DNA from: Climacium dendroides
Lineage: Eukaryota; Streptophyta; Bryopsida; Hypnales; Climaciaceae
Assembly: GCA_950106755.1 (NCBI GenBank)
Contig: OX467087.1
Location: 24,060,047 to 24,124,046 of the forward strand
Reading direction: 5' to 3'
Length of the DNA stretch: 64,000 bases
In this document: piece after piece, positions 11,888 through 23,228 of the stretch
Numbering within the stretch: the stretch's first letter is position 1
How the letters are laid out: the number at the start of each line of letters is the position of its first letter
Position numbers and translations under genes: made by a program
Notes under the pieces: generated by a model
What the model saw: the letters and a program-made list of their open reading frames with translations, nothing else
Databases searched by the model: none
What the model was told of the DNA's origin: nothing

Positions 11888-13982
11888 ATGGAGCCCAAGG
11901 AAGGGTTCGATTGTGTGGGATACGCCGCGCACGACGCCTCGGGACACCTCGTGCCCTTCAAATTCAAGCGCAGGTACCAATTCGGTCTTGGCCAAATCTT
12001 CGCAACTGATTTGTTTCCTGTCTAGGTTTTTGCACTCTTTGCATTGGATTTCGGAGTGATTCGCTTTGGAGAGAGAGCTTCTAACGAGAGCATTTGCATT
12101 GTTTGCGAGAATTGAATGATCAGGAATTCTGGACCAGATGATGTCGTCTTTCGTGTTACCCACTGCGGAATTTGCTTTGCGGAGGTCGTGTGGACCAAGA
12201 ACTTTCTCGGGGATGTCATGTACCCCGTTGTACCCGGGTGAGGACCTGCTTACTTGCCTCTCCCAATTGTTTTGTTGTATGCATTCTATAGGAAGTGCGA
12301 TTCTGAGGATAGAGTACTGACTTGGAGTTAATCGGATTCCGAAAGCTTAGTGTGGCTTTGGAGAGTGGGGTACGACTATATACGCAAGTGGGGGGAATTT
12401 GCATCCGTTTTCGCAGCTGTTGCACAATGCTAGGCCCTGAATGAGTTATTCCATTCGCTGTGTGTCAGGCACGAGATTGTAGGAGTTGTGACGAAGGTCG
12501 GCTCCGGAGTCACGAAATTCAAAATTGGAGATCGCGTCGGCATGGGCTATTACGGCATGTCCTGCCAGGAATGCGATTCTTGCTTAGAGGGTGCGGAAAG
12601 TATGTGCGAAAAGTCGTGTACGAGAGTCTTCAATGGCGTTGACGTGGATGGTACCGTTACTCGAGGAGGGTTTTCCAACATCATGCAAGCTCACCAACGG
12701 TAGGCAATGTTCTACTATCCCTTGGTTCGATTCGAGAGGGTGATTGCTTTCGATCGTGCATTGGAATACAAACACTATAACAGGAAGTAGAGCTCGGTTG
12801 CATGACCTGATCAATGCAGTGATTTTGTAGTAGTTCCGTACTTTGCCTTGAACTTATAGTCTGTTGTGAACCACTGCAAAAGAGCTGCTAGCTTGTCGCC
12901 AAAGCCTTGGGCGCGGACCCAATGCACATGTATGCCTGAACTCTTGTTAAGACTATTTTGATCTCAAGTGTTCGCGAAGTCCTTGTGTAATGTAGCACTA
13001 AACCAGTGCAAAATTGTTGATAGATTTCTTGTAGTCCTTGCAAACCCGTTGCGAAAAGTATTGCAATCACAGCCTTCTTTACCAGTGGAAACCGTTTACG
13101 AGATGCTCACCCTGTGAGATTGTTTGACGGTTTACGAGATGCTGACTATGTGAATTATGTGACAGGTACGTGGTAAAGATTCCGGATTCTCTGCCTTCCG
13201 ACCTTGCGGCCCCTCTTCTCTGCGCAGGCATCACAGTGTACAGCCCCATGATTCGCCATGGCATGAACACCGCCGGGAAGACCCTCGGCGTCATCGGTCT
13301 GGGTGGAGTTGGGCACATGGCCGTCCGGTTCGGAAAAGCCTTTGGTCTGAAGGTGACCGTCTTCAGCACATCACTGTCGAAGGAGAAAGAAGCGCTTGGG
13401 GAGCTCGGAGCGGATGCGTTCGTGGTGAGCAAAGACGAGGAAGCCATGAAGAAGCAAGCCAATAGCTTGGATTTCATCATCAACGCTGCCTCGGGGCCCA
13501 TTCCATTGGATCCCTATCTTGTAGCTCTGAAACAGAAGGGCGTGCTTGTGATTGTTGGAGCTGCAAAGGAGCTGAAGTTTGCCCCGCACAATGTGTTCAA
13601 CAGTGAGTGACATGCTCCAGTCTCATGGATAATCTTCATGTTGAGAGAGACTTGTTACGATTCCTGCAAGGGTTTAGGGTTTAGGGTTTAGGGTTTAGGG
13701 TTTATGATTTAGGAAGTGATGATGCGCGTGTTCCTGTTGTGGTGGTTCTTGGTACTGAAACGGGGTTGATGTGATTCTTTTGCAGGGAAAATCATCACTG
13801 GAAGTGCTGTAGGAGGGATGCAGGAGATTCAAGAAATGCTGTATTTTTGTGGAGAAAAGGGAGTGACGCCCATGATCGAGACCGTCAACATTGATTATGT
13901 CAATGAGGCTATAGGGCGTATGTTGAAGAATGACGTTCATTACCGCTTTGTCGTCGACGTTGAGAACTCCTTGAAGGCATAG
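11888..13982 (+). CDS. CAD: Cinnamyl alcohol dehydrogenase-like protein, copy 1
   Basis: Five exons: 11888-11973, 12124-12237, 12469-12699, 13166-13602, 13786-13982. All introns are GT-AG and the product is 354 aa, the usual CAD length. It is a cytosolic zinc-dependent medium-chain dehydrogenase; the family reduces hydroxycinnamaldehydes or other aldehydes with NADPH. Catalytic zinc ligands are C46, H68 and C163. The structural zinc lobe is C99, C102, C105 and C113. The Rossmann motif GLGGVG is at 188-193, followed by S211-T-S and K216, the NADPH-type pocket. The usual Ser/Thr two residues after the first zinc Cys is Ala48. AtCAD1-like (not lignin-type CAD4/5) proteins also carry Ala there as I remember them, so the substrate may not be a monolignol aldehyde. 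The start is the first ATG after the TATA box. The frame is intact throughout. Confidence 0.94.
13087..13165 (+). repeat. Two-unit tandem repeat at the end of CAD1 intron 3
   Basis: Two diverged units containing GTTTACGAGATGCT(C/G)A and ending near TGTGA sit directly before the acceptor CAG at 13163-13165. The matching intron of copy 2 has three units. Confidence 0.8.
13670..13704 (+). repeat. Five telomere-type GGGTTTA units in CAD1 intron 4
   Basis: Five perfect consecutive GGGTTTA units, the Arabidopsis-type plant telomere repeat, lie inside the last intron. CAD copy 2 has three at the same place (32217-32237). Confidence 0.95.
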
Positions 13983-13999
13983 TGAGTGGACTCAGACCT

Positions 14000-14640
14000 T
14001 GAAGGAAGAATCTGTGCACATACGAATGTTTTTAGTCTTTTGGACTTCAATCATTGGAGATGGAGCTTTGGGTTGATGGGATGTGTGCTGCCCTTGAGCG
14101 CAGAGCGAGCAATTGAGTTGTGATCAATTGAGATTGATCGAAAACTTGATTCTGCGCCAGGTGGGAACATTTAGTTCCGTCACTGGCCATGATTTTGTAT
14201 CCCTGAAATTAATGAGAATTTGTTCTTGAGGTGATGTTGAAATTGTTACTTGTAAAAGACATCTACCATTGTGTGGTTAGGGTTACAAATGGAAAGGATT
14301 GTATTACCTCTAGATGATAGAAATGAGCGTTCCCTTCAAATGTGGCTTTTGAGAACTCCATTTTTACTGGAGTTTTAGAATGGATGTTGTTTCAAATTTC
14401 GTAGTTCCAATTTCCTGTTAGAAAAAGATATTCTTCCCGACAGTAACAAAAATAGACTGATGTTTTCATCATCTTGTACATCATCCAGGAGAAGAGTAGC
14501 ATTGAGGTTAGTAACAATGTGAATGGAGAGTTTGTCGGACTTTTTCTGCTATCCTACTTGGCTTCTTGACTGCGTGATTGTCCAATATTGGATTTGGATG
14601 CTTCAAGCAGGCTCTCTACTAGTGTAAATTGAGGTTTATT
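14000..14640. other. CAD1 3' flank, homologous to the CAD2 3' flank
   Basis: This contains the likely 3' UTR. Blocks such as CCCTGAAATTAATGAGAAT (14202) and CTTCTTGACTGCGTGATT (14561) recur at 32594 and 32916, but with many substitutions and indels, unlike the nearly identical gene bodies. The duplicated segment therefore ends near 14632 (copy 2: near 32995). Confidence 0.75.
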
Positions 14641-15510
14641 CTCTGCACCGTTGGTGTCTGCAGCAGGGCTTTTTTTTTTGGCTTTCTGGTGTGAGAGTGA
14701 ACCAGAAAAAAAAAATTAGCTAAAAAATGCCAAAAAAAATGCCAAAAAACTTGGATGAAATCACCAAAAACTGTGAATTAAAAAAAATCTTGGATGAAAT
14801 TGTCAAATTTGTGGATGAAAATAAAAATTTGCCCATGCAATATGTACTAATGTAATATTTTCTATCCAATATGTAGATGAATGTTGAAATGTGGAGTATC
14901 ACTATTACATTTTATATTGCCACTTTGGCACTTCTTAAAAAATGAAAAAAAAAGCTCTAGTCTGTAGTATCATTAACCCCTAAATGAGAGGGGTGGGTAG
15001 TTAAAGGAAATATTGTCAAAAACTATATACCCTATTGTACTATCCTACTTAATGGTTTTTTAGTATGTCAATCAAAACTAAAAATTGAATTTTTTTTTTG
15101 AAACTTCAACCAAACAAAATTGAAGTACAATATTTTATTGCATCGTAGAAAATTTTTTAGCCCATTTGATTGTGTGAATTGAAAGGTTATAACATTTGAA
15201 ATGAGAATTTAAAAAAAAAAATTTAATTCTTGTGAAAGAAGGTTTGTAGACATCGGACCCTTTTGGAGTAAATATTTTACTCTATATGAAAATGAGGATT
15301 TTGACCATTTATAAGGATATCAAGTTAGACTCAAGTTGACCATAACTTTCGAGTGCTTATGAAAAAAAATGATGTATTAAGAAATTAACTTGATCTTAGT
15401 GGTGATTTTGCCTTCTCTAGTATATGATACACTCTTGTTGGCCTTCCAACATCCTTGGCAAAGGTAGCTGATGCTACAAACTACCTTCATATCTATCAAA
15501 TGGACCCTTA
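14640..15510. other. AT-rich repeats J and H
   Basis: 14720-14945 is the inverse of 57505-57690 (family J; TTGGATGAAAT-type words and a GGCACTTCTTA end). 15040-15370 resembles 9560-9980 (family H). No gene is present. Confidence 0.5.
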
Positions 15511-15518
15511 GGAAGAAT

Positions 15519-15842
15519 CTAAAGCTTGCTTGCTCTACAACCATGTGATTCTTTTTTTTTTATGGTAGGATTGGCTTCCTCTCTACAATTGTGGCACACT
15601 TGTAGAGGGGCAATGCCTATCCTGCCATCATTGAAGGATTCATCAGGGCCCAATAGCAGCGATGCTATACATACATTGAAAGATTTGATCTTTTCTTGTT
15701 CCAAATTGAGATCCACCAAGTGCAACTTGAGCTCAAAGAAGGCTTGAGTAAGAAGTGGTAGTGTGAACAGCTCTATGCTAACAACATACAACAATCTAGC
15801 ATGAAGGAAGACAATATTGTATAAATAACAACGACCCAACAC
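15519..15842 (-). other. Unidentified 107-codon ORF
   Basis: An open frame of 107 codons on the minus strand overlaps a 73-codon frame on the plus strand (15526-15747). Neither shows a recognisable domain. It lies about 0.6 kb upstream of the Harbinger remnant, so it may be degraded transposon sequence. A true gene is not supported. Confidence 0.2.
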
Positions 15843-16477
15843 ATAATGTTAAGACCAAGGGGTGTATATTCTGCTAATTTTAATTTTTAAGCTGAGCTAG
15901 TTTACAGAATCAACAACCTTGAAGAACATGTTGATTATACCAAGAGAATATGCTTGATTTGCTAATTTGCTAGGAGAATATGATTGCTTTGTTGATTCAT
16001 CGAATAAGCACCCTCTAAGGCCCTAATCTTAATGCTACAGAGCAGGCATGGATGTGCACATTTTGTAGACCAACTTGCCCTACGGACTTGTTGTTCTGCA
16101 AAATTTGTAAACCCCTACCCGCTTTCTAGTACTATGAGCTCGGAGAAGTGCTACACATAACAACAATGAAGGAGACAATGAACAAGACAATGAAGGAGGA
16201 GATGCGGTTAAATCTAATTTGGAGTAGCATCACATTAATCTTATCTGAGGGCAACACATTCAATTGAGGCAAGGATGGATTTGGTTTGGTTGCATGTGTT
16301 CCAACCTTGACTCCACATGAGGCTTGTCACATTGGTATAGTTGCAACCTCCTTCAACTAGGCTTAAATCAAAGACACAATTAGAAAAATACACAACTTTA
16401 GGTACAACACTTGGGCTTAAGATGAAGACAATCTTAGAAGATAACAACTTGTATATAAAAACAAGGTTATTATTCTA

Positions 16478-17519
16478 ATGGTCAGGACTCTATTGAACCT
16501 CACTAAACCAATGGTTTACAACTTGGCTGCATTCCTGAAGTACGGAGTGCAAAAAAAGACACCAAGTATTGATTGTCTACTGTTGTGCTTATTTGAGTTG
16601 CTTGTACATTATTCAAACTTACTCATGATGCAAGCTTGTTTATTTGCAACAAAATGTTTGCCATAGGGAGAAGTGTAGTGTCCTTGGTATTGCGAAATGT
16701 GGTGGAAGCCATTAACTTGTTCTTAAGGTCTGAAATTACGTGGCCCATTGGAGACAAGCTGCTTGAAATTGAAGCCAATTTCCAACAATTGTGCAGCTTG
16801 CTAGGAGTCCTCAGGGCAATAGACGATACGCATGTGTCCATTTGTAAACCACAAAACGGCCTAGTAGACTTTTCTATTTCAAATTTGATGGTAATACTTT
16901 AAATTTCTATGCTATAGTTGATTGCAATAAACAATTCTTGGATTTGTTCCTTGGAATGCCCAGGTCTACAAATGATGTATGTGTGTTATACTATTCATCC
17001 TTATATTACAAAGGAATATATAGTACATTGTGGGACTTGACAACTTCTTTTCATGGGTTTCCTCCCTACTTGCTTGCAGATTTGGGATCCCCCTTGCTAC
17101 CTTGGATTATGGTGCCACATAAAGGGCAAAGGAACATACATATAGCCAACACTTTGTTTAATAAGAAGCTCTGATGAGGTTGTAGTATTATAGAAAATGC
17201 CTTTGACATCCTGAAGCAATCCTTTTGAGAGTTCTTGGTTAAATCTAACTCCCAACTAATGTTTCTATTTGATATTATAATGCATTGTGTTATTCTTCAC
17301 AACATACTCTTCATGCAATATCATAAAAATGTAGAAAGAATGAAAGACTTATGCACATTTTAGGCACTAAGGGCTTGAATAAAGAAGATCAAATGACGAG
17401 CAAACTATTGTCCTAGATGGTGGCAAGGTGGTTCGAGATGATTATGCTTTTGCCCAGGGGACGGAAAAGCGTCGACAGCTAGGCATCTTTTTGGCTCTAC
17501 AAAAGAACATTGCCATGTG
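16478..17519 (+). pseudogene. PIF/Harbinger transposase, frameshifted
   Basis: The translation shifts between frames but reads in order as a HARBI1-type DDE nuclease. An N-terminal helical part ends near 16660. Next comes LGVLRAIDDTHVSI-KP with the first catalytic Asp (about 16799-16850). A frameshift near 16900 follows, then FLDLFLGMPRS-NDV (16935-16983) and PPYLLADLGSPLLPW with the second Asp (about 17061-17106). After another shift, GCSIIENAFDILKQSF carries the Glu (about 17179-17230), and a helix with CVILHN follows (to about 17310). Stops at about 17228 and 17361, plus the shifts, make it inactive. A later patch at 17395-17510 still reads as a charged tail. The function of the family is cut-and-paste transposition with 3-bp TWA target sites. 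Terminal repeats were not located. Confidence 0.85.
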
Positions 17520-17529
17520 ACATGCGTAG

Positions 17530-19740
17530 GTGATGAATTTTTTTTATTAATTATAATTTTCTATTAAGTGAATGTACAAAACGAAGACATTACCATGCAA
17601 AGTGAATGTTGTCTTTGAAAATGAATTGTTCTTACAATTTCAATTATAGGAGACACTTATAACATCAATGCATTTGCTTCATCTACCCTCACAAAAACTC
17701 CCCAGTTACTAACAATGTCTATGTTGTCTACAAGTGGAAGGGGCTTCTCCATTCTATACGATGGGAATTGAAGTAGGCTTGTCGCATGTAGTGGAAACAT
17801 TATCATTTTTCAGTTCTATATGTTGCTATCTAATGGCATTGTACCCTCTTTTGAGACCAAGGGAGTGTCCACATGTGGATCACTTCCTGCTGACCTTCCA
17901 TTTGGAAAGCGCAACCTCCTACTTAACATAGATGATAATTGAGCCAAGCATTGAACCACTTCTCCCTGCTTCATAATCTCTAGCTAAGCATTGTAGAGCT
18001 ACTACTCTCATGAAGTCTAAGACCTAAAGATCATTTTCATATTGATACTATCATACTACTAAAATCATAACTCCCTCTGTAATATCACAAATGTTACCAT
18101 TAATACTAGGGGCTCATATTTGCTATGCTACACATTCATTATATCACATATTAGTAAAAATTTGATATATTTGAATAGAATGCATAATAGTGATTTCAAT
18201 AAGTCTCTAAAATAATTATTTTAAATATTTTGTAAAAATATTTTCAATCATGCATATATAGAAATCGTATTTTCACACAATGTGATATTACAAAAATAGA
18301 GTAGCAGTTTGCAATCACTTCTGTAATATCACTTTTTACAAAGAATGATATTATAGAAATAATATAGTTCTTGTAATTCAGGTGATATTAAAGAGGATCC
18401 ATAGGATGATATTATAGAGGTAGCATATCCATTGCTTCTCTTGGCTTTACACTTCTTTGCACTTCTATGATTTTGTGCTTTTGTGAGCTTTGAGCTTTTA
18501 TAATTTCAATTTTCTATTGCTACTACCAAATGATTTTGAGAAATTTATTCAATTGAAGTGATTTTGGATTCCACAACAATTAAGTTGTTCACAAAGTTTT
18601 TGAGATTTATAAGTTTTTCTTTTCAATTCTTCAATTTGAATTGCCATTTTTTGTAACAATGGAGTCAAATTTCTAATGCATTCTAATGTATGTGTATCTT
18701 TTATAGTATTTACCATTGCATATGTTTCATTCATCATTCAATAAATTTCTATTGTACATTTCAATATATGTTTACTTATAAAAAAATTATGCAAAGATTT
18801 TAGTCATTTTTATTTGAAGATTTATTGAAAATTTTGTTTTGCATTCTATCTAATACATAAAAATTCTAATAAAATTCTAATGGTGAATGCATAGCATAGC
18901 AAGCACCAACCTCTAGTATTTGTTCAAAAAATTTCCAAATATAAATTGCCACTACTACCTCTCACCAATTAATTATTAACTAGTCCAAGTGCAAATCTTC
19001 TTTCTACACATACATTTAAGTTTAATTTATAAATCTAGTTTCATTTGCAAACACTAGACCAATACCCACACTTGATCATACATCGAGCCAATTTGCCACT
19101 CTCAGATTACAACAACCAAGTTGCACATTCAATTACACTTTACTCAATTAATATTTCACAATTCACTTAGAGCCAACTTGACTAACACTGCACTCAAGAT
19201 TAAAATGTGCACACAATAGTATACATTGTCAATTAGTTCACTCAACTACAAACAAGTATCACTCTTGCAAATTAAATGCTTATCACTTGTGAGATCAACT
19301 AGACTCAAAAATACACACAACTTTCCAACTGGAAGCACTCATATTATTAGCAAAATACTTGATATTAATATAGTATCAACAAATGTACAACACTTGATAA
19401 ACTAGACTATTTGCTATAGCTCTTCTTCACACTAAAGAGAGAGAGAGAATGGTCAATCATTTAGACTTATAGTCCTAAACATTCAAGTCAAAGGAATGCA
19501 CCTATTCATTTTGAAAGTATACCATGTCTATGACTTACTTCAAATCCTAGCCTATTAGCCCTGTTCATATCTTTTCATTGTCATTTCGACTTTCACACAC
19601 AATATACCGGTAATTTCTACACAACAATGGGAAATAGACTAGAAAATGGTCCTATTTACACTCACCAGATCAAATAGAGAAAAGTTTTTAAAATTTAAGC
19701 ACTACAAAAAATGATAGAGATAATTTATACCCACCTCAGA
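17530..19740. other. AT-rich intergenic region
   Basis: There is no supported gene. A cluster of GTAATATCAC / GTGATATTAC words occurs at 18079-18420, described separately. The remainder, to 19.7 kb, is A/T-rich with many ACACA and CAACT words and no structure I can name. Confidence 0.4.
18079..18420. repeat. Cluster of GTAATATCAC-type words in both orientations
   Basis: GTAATATCAC occurs at 18079 and 18323, its complement at 18282, GTGATATTA at 18382, and GATATTATAG at 18346 and 18409. The same word recurs at about 35422 upstream of the ING gene. The alternating orientations resemble binding-site or inverted-end clusters; the function is unknown. Confidence 0.5.
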
Positions 19741-19748
19741 GGGCAGTA

Positions 19749-20087
19749 TTGGAAATTCACAGACAATTATTAGCAAGACAACATCGACTAGGTGGAGGAG
19801 AAGGTGTGGCATTTAGTGTTAAACAAATATTATGTACATACATAGAAGGAATCATATTTTTATTTGATGTTGAAATTAGAAATATTATTAACACACTTTT
19901 TGGTATGTTACTTGATTTTGAACATATTCTAGGTATAAACCGGCATGTCTACCCAAACTCTCATGATAAGGGAATCATCCTTATACATTCAATAATGAAT
20001 GCAAAGAGGTTAAAGAAATTATTTGCATTATTGCCACAATATAAGTGCAAGGAGCTCATTCGATTGAAAGGTACATTTATAGGATAG
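19749..20087 (+). CDS. Unidentified 112-codon ORF
   Basis: Open for 112 codons in AT-rich sequence, which is longer than the local background. The N-terminus is basic and Gln/Arg-rich with GGG-E, followed by hydrophobic segments. No domain is recognised and no splice partners are certain. It may be one exon or a decayed transposon ORF together with 20617-21003. Confidence 0.25.
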   Translation: MEIHRQLLARQHRLGGGEGVAFSVKQILCTYIEGIIFLFDVEIRNIINTLFGMLLDFEHILGINRHVYPNSHDKGIILIHSIMNAKRLKKLFALLPQYKCKELIRLKGTFIG

Positions 20088-20616
20088 AGGAATGGAAATA
20101 TAAAACAAATGAGTAGAAATGTTGAGACATATATGTACAAATATTGGAGAGAAGAGGGAATATTGAATGATAATACAGAAGAGAATTTTCAAATGAAATT
20201 GAAAAAATTTCATTTGTTATCTTCTATGGTATTCATTATAGAGTAAGAAACCACATTATAGCAAGAGAAGATGGCCATGAACTGGTAGCACACCATGAAC
20301 TAGGATACTTACTCTACCTATAAAGCAAAGATTATAATGTTTTTCATCCACGAGTGCATGGGCCATTACAGATTGTTCTTCTAAGCTAAATTCTTTTGAC
20401 ATGTAACTATTTATGGTGTCAACTTTTTTAATTTCAAGTATCCTACAAATATATCATCTTTTGCACTTTAATAACTTTTATATCAATATATGAGAATGTT
20501 ACATGTAGGCTAATGGTTCAATCAATAACTTAGTTTCAATTTTGGAATAGAATGCCTCATTATGACATATATTGTGCATTTTATAGATCCCAAATGCTTC
20601 ATCAGCTTATATACCA

Positions 20617-21003
20617 ATGCTATCAGACTATTCATCAATGGTGCTTCTAACTCCAACACCGAGGTTTTATACAGGAGATGATTGTCGACCAATTCATGTA
20701 CTTCTTCACAAATTCATAGTTCAACTAATTTCTCAAAGGACAAATGCTATAGTAGCCTTGGAATTGGCAAATATAACTATTTCAAAGCATTTGGTCGGAG
20801 AACTAGGATATTGTCCACCATGGCCACAATTTTTAGACATCATGTATTGTCAACAAAATAAAGAAGAGCTATCCCAAGTGGACATTGTTGTTATTAGAGA
20901 AGTGATGTTTCTACAACATATGGAAGATGGTGGCAATAGTGAAGACATAAATGAAGATGAACCATATATTGGTCATGTTCTTATGAATGTCCTAGAAATT
21001 TAG
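20617..21003 (+). CDS. Unidentified 128-codon ORF
   Basis: Open for 128 codons with a notably acidic C-terminal third (clusters of E and D near residues 90-120). This is the longest uninterrupted frame between the two CAD genes. I do not recognise the product. The upstream 500 bp is AT-rich with stops in all frames, so any link to the ORF at 19749 would need splicing. Its origin could be a decayed transposon accessory protein. Confidence 0.3.
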   Translation: MLSDYSSMVLLTPTPRFYTGDDCRPIHVLLHKFIVQLISQRTNAIVALELANITISKHLVGELGYCPPWPQFLDIMYCQQNKEELSQVDIVVIREVMFLQHMEDGGNSEDINEDEPYIGHVLMNVLEI

Positions 21004-22612
21004 AATTGCAAAATAGGGAGTGTAGCTTGTATAAGGTGGCTATAGGAAGTACCATATATTGGTGCTCATGGACATGTCTTCTTAGTCATGTGGAAGAAAG
21101 TGGGTTCCTCATTGCATTTGATAGAGCTCGTAATGCACCTATATGATGGCAAGGGATCAAAGTGGTTTCAAATTATAGAAGAGGAATTTTGACATGCTAG
21201 AATTGGCTCCTAAATTTTGATATTTTCATTCCTAGATTTGTAGAAATTGTTAATCCTTAAAAGTATAGTACACACGGATATGTCAAAATGAATTTGGCAT
21301 AGTTGTGAAAATTATCATTTGAACTTTAGTAGTTTAGGTTTTAGTGTTCTAATGTGAGGAAAACGTTATCAAGTTCATCGTGAAATTATATTGGTGCAAT
21401 GTTAGTAGGTTCTATCATTGGAAGAAGAAGAGAATTGAAATTTCATGTCGACGAGAGGAGGAATGAGAATTCTAATTTGTTTTACTTGCTTACTTTTCAA
21501 AATAACTGCCTTTTTTTTAATGTTTATGTGTATAAGTATTGTTTGACTTGTATGTGAAAATCATATATTATTTTGATTTTTGAAGCACATTCAAGAAGTG
21601 CATGGTGGCTCAAATTTTAGTGAATTTATAACTAAATTTGTACACTATAGTATAGTATAGTAAACTAAAAGTTTGAAAATGTGCTTATATTCTAAATCCA
21701 CCTTCTTATAATTACATCTTATTGAAATAGGAAATTGTTAATTTGAAATAGTATTATTTATCAGTCATATCACATAGTTATAGTAAGTCATTAATTGATA
21801 GAATACTTAAGTTTTGCTAAAACTCATAGTGTAGTCAAATGTAGTTTAGGAACCAAAAAATAGTATTTTCTTCAATACACATTTGCTTTCAAAGATTCTT
21901 ACAACTTTACAACATTTGAATTAGAGGTTCATAATTGTTGTGCATATGTAATACCTTTAAAGATAAAAAGTTTATAGTGGGGCTTTAAGAGATTGTCAAC
22001 TAAATTCTTAAATAAATATTTTTTCATTCAAAATGTATTGTATTGGAATTTTCAAGTATGTTTGTTGTTAATAGTGTAATTTAATAAAAGATTGCACGAA
22101 GAATAAATTTGTCTATTGTTTTTGGCCAACCAATCATGAAGCACCACAACTCTTTTTATATTAGGTAATTTCAATGAAGATCCTTGGTATAGGAAACAAT
22201 ACATGTTGAACTAAGCAAATGCAAAAGAGTATGTATTTGAAAAAAGAACTTTAAAGAAAAAAACAAAAACAAAAACTCATCATCCTAATCATCCCAATGA
22301 TCCAATGAAATCTCAACAAAAAAAATATTTTGGCATGCAACATTTTAGAATATTTATAGCAGTTATGTTTATAGATTAATGTTTAATCAAATATATTAAT
22401 TTGTACCTCAATAAAATAACTTATCAATAAATTTATAGGACGAATTTCCTAAAGCAAAATGTACAAGTATGTGGTAGCACAAAATTTAATTGACATCTTT
22501 AAAAATTGACACAATTGTTGTGGTATGTAGAATTGATAAGAGCTCTTGCATTCCAATGTCAACTTTGGGGGTACATCACATTAAGTAAGAACACGGGGGA
22601 TGCACTACAAAG
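21004..22612. other. AT-rich intergenic region
   Basis: No gene, RNA or clear repeat was recognised. Stops are dense in all frames. Confidence 0.4.
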
Positions 22613-23160
22613 GAAGTTCATGGGTGAGGAGCGACCAAACCCTAACTACCCGTTTCTACTTTTCCTAATTACTTTCTAATAAACTATAATTTCAACCTAC
22701 AATTTTGAGCTCTGTTTACTATTCCCAAAAATTTCAATCCTAAATAACGTGTGATACATTATCTAGAAAGGATTGAAAAATAAACTAAAATGGCATATTT
22801 TTCAACTAAAATATTTATAGAGATCACATGAAGATGACTATTGTATCAATATTTAGCCAAAATAAACTTTTAGTAGAAAGCTATTTTATAGAATTTTTTT
22901 TTCATTTTTCAATTTTTTTTCTTATATAATATAGGGGTGTGAAAATTATATATATTTAGCTTTAGAGTGTATCTTTTTTCTTCTAAAATTTATAATTAAT
23001 TATTATTAACATAAAAAAATACCAATAATTCAAAATATAAACTTTCAAAGTAGGAAAATCTATTCATATATATTTTTTTAGAAAAAAAATAAAATTTTAG
23101 GATATAATATAAGAGGTCCAAAATTTGGTCACTCCTCACCCATGAACTTCCTTTGTAGTG
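22613..23160. mobile_element. 548-bp element with CACTACAAAGG inverted ends (family F copy 2)
   Basis: The left end CACTACAAAGGAAGTTCATG and its complement at the right end match for about 37 positions with one mismatch. The CACTACAA start is the terminal signature of CACTA (En/Spm) elements. The expected 3-bp target duplication is not seen (ATG on the left, TAC on the right). The interior matches 191-730. There is no coding capacity. Confidence 0.75.
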
Positions 23161-23228
23161 TACCCCCAGGAGTAAGAAATTGGCAATTTTATTCATTATG
23201 TTGTCTTGGTTGTTTTAACCAACTCTAA

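Noticed and set aside
12717..12740. GGTTCGATTC resembling a tRNA T-loop in CAD1 intron 3
   Set aside because: No acceptor, D or anticodon stems can be built around it, and it lies in an intron shared by both CAD copies.
13601..13610. Stop codon directly after CAD exon 4 as a truncating mutation
   Set aside because: The frame enters a GTGAGT donor; the exon joins cleanly to 13786 and restores the expected C-terminus in both copies.
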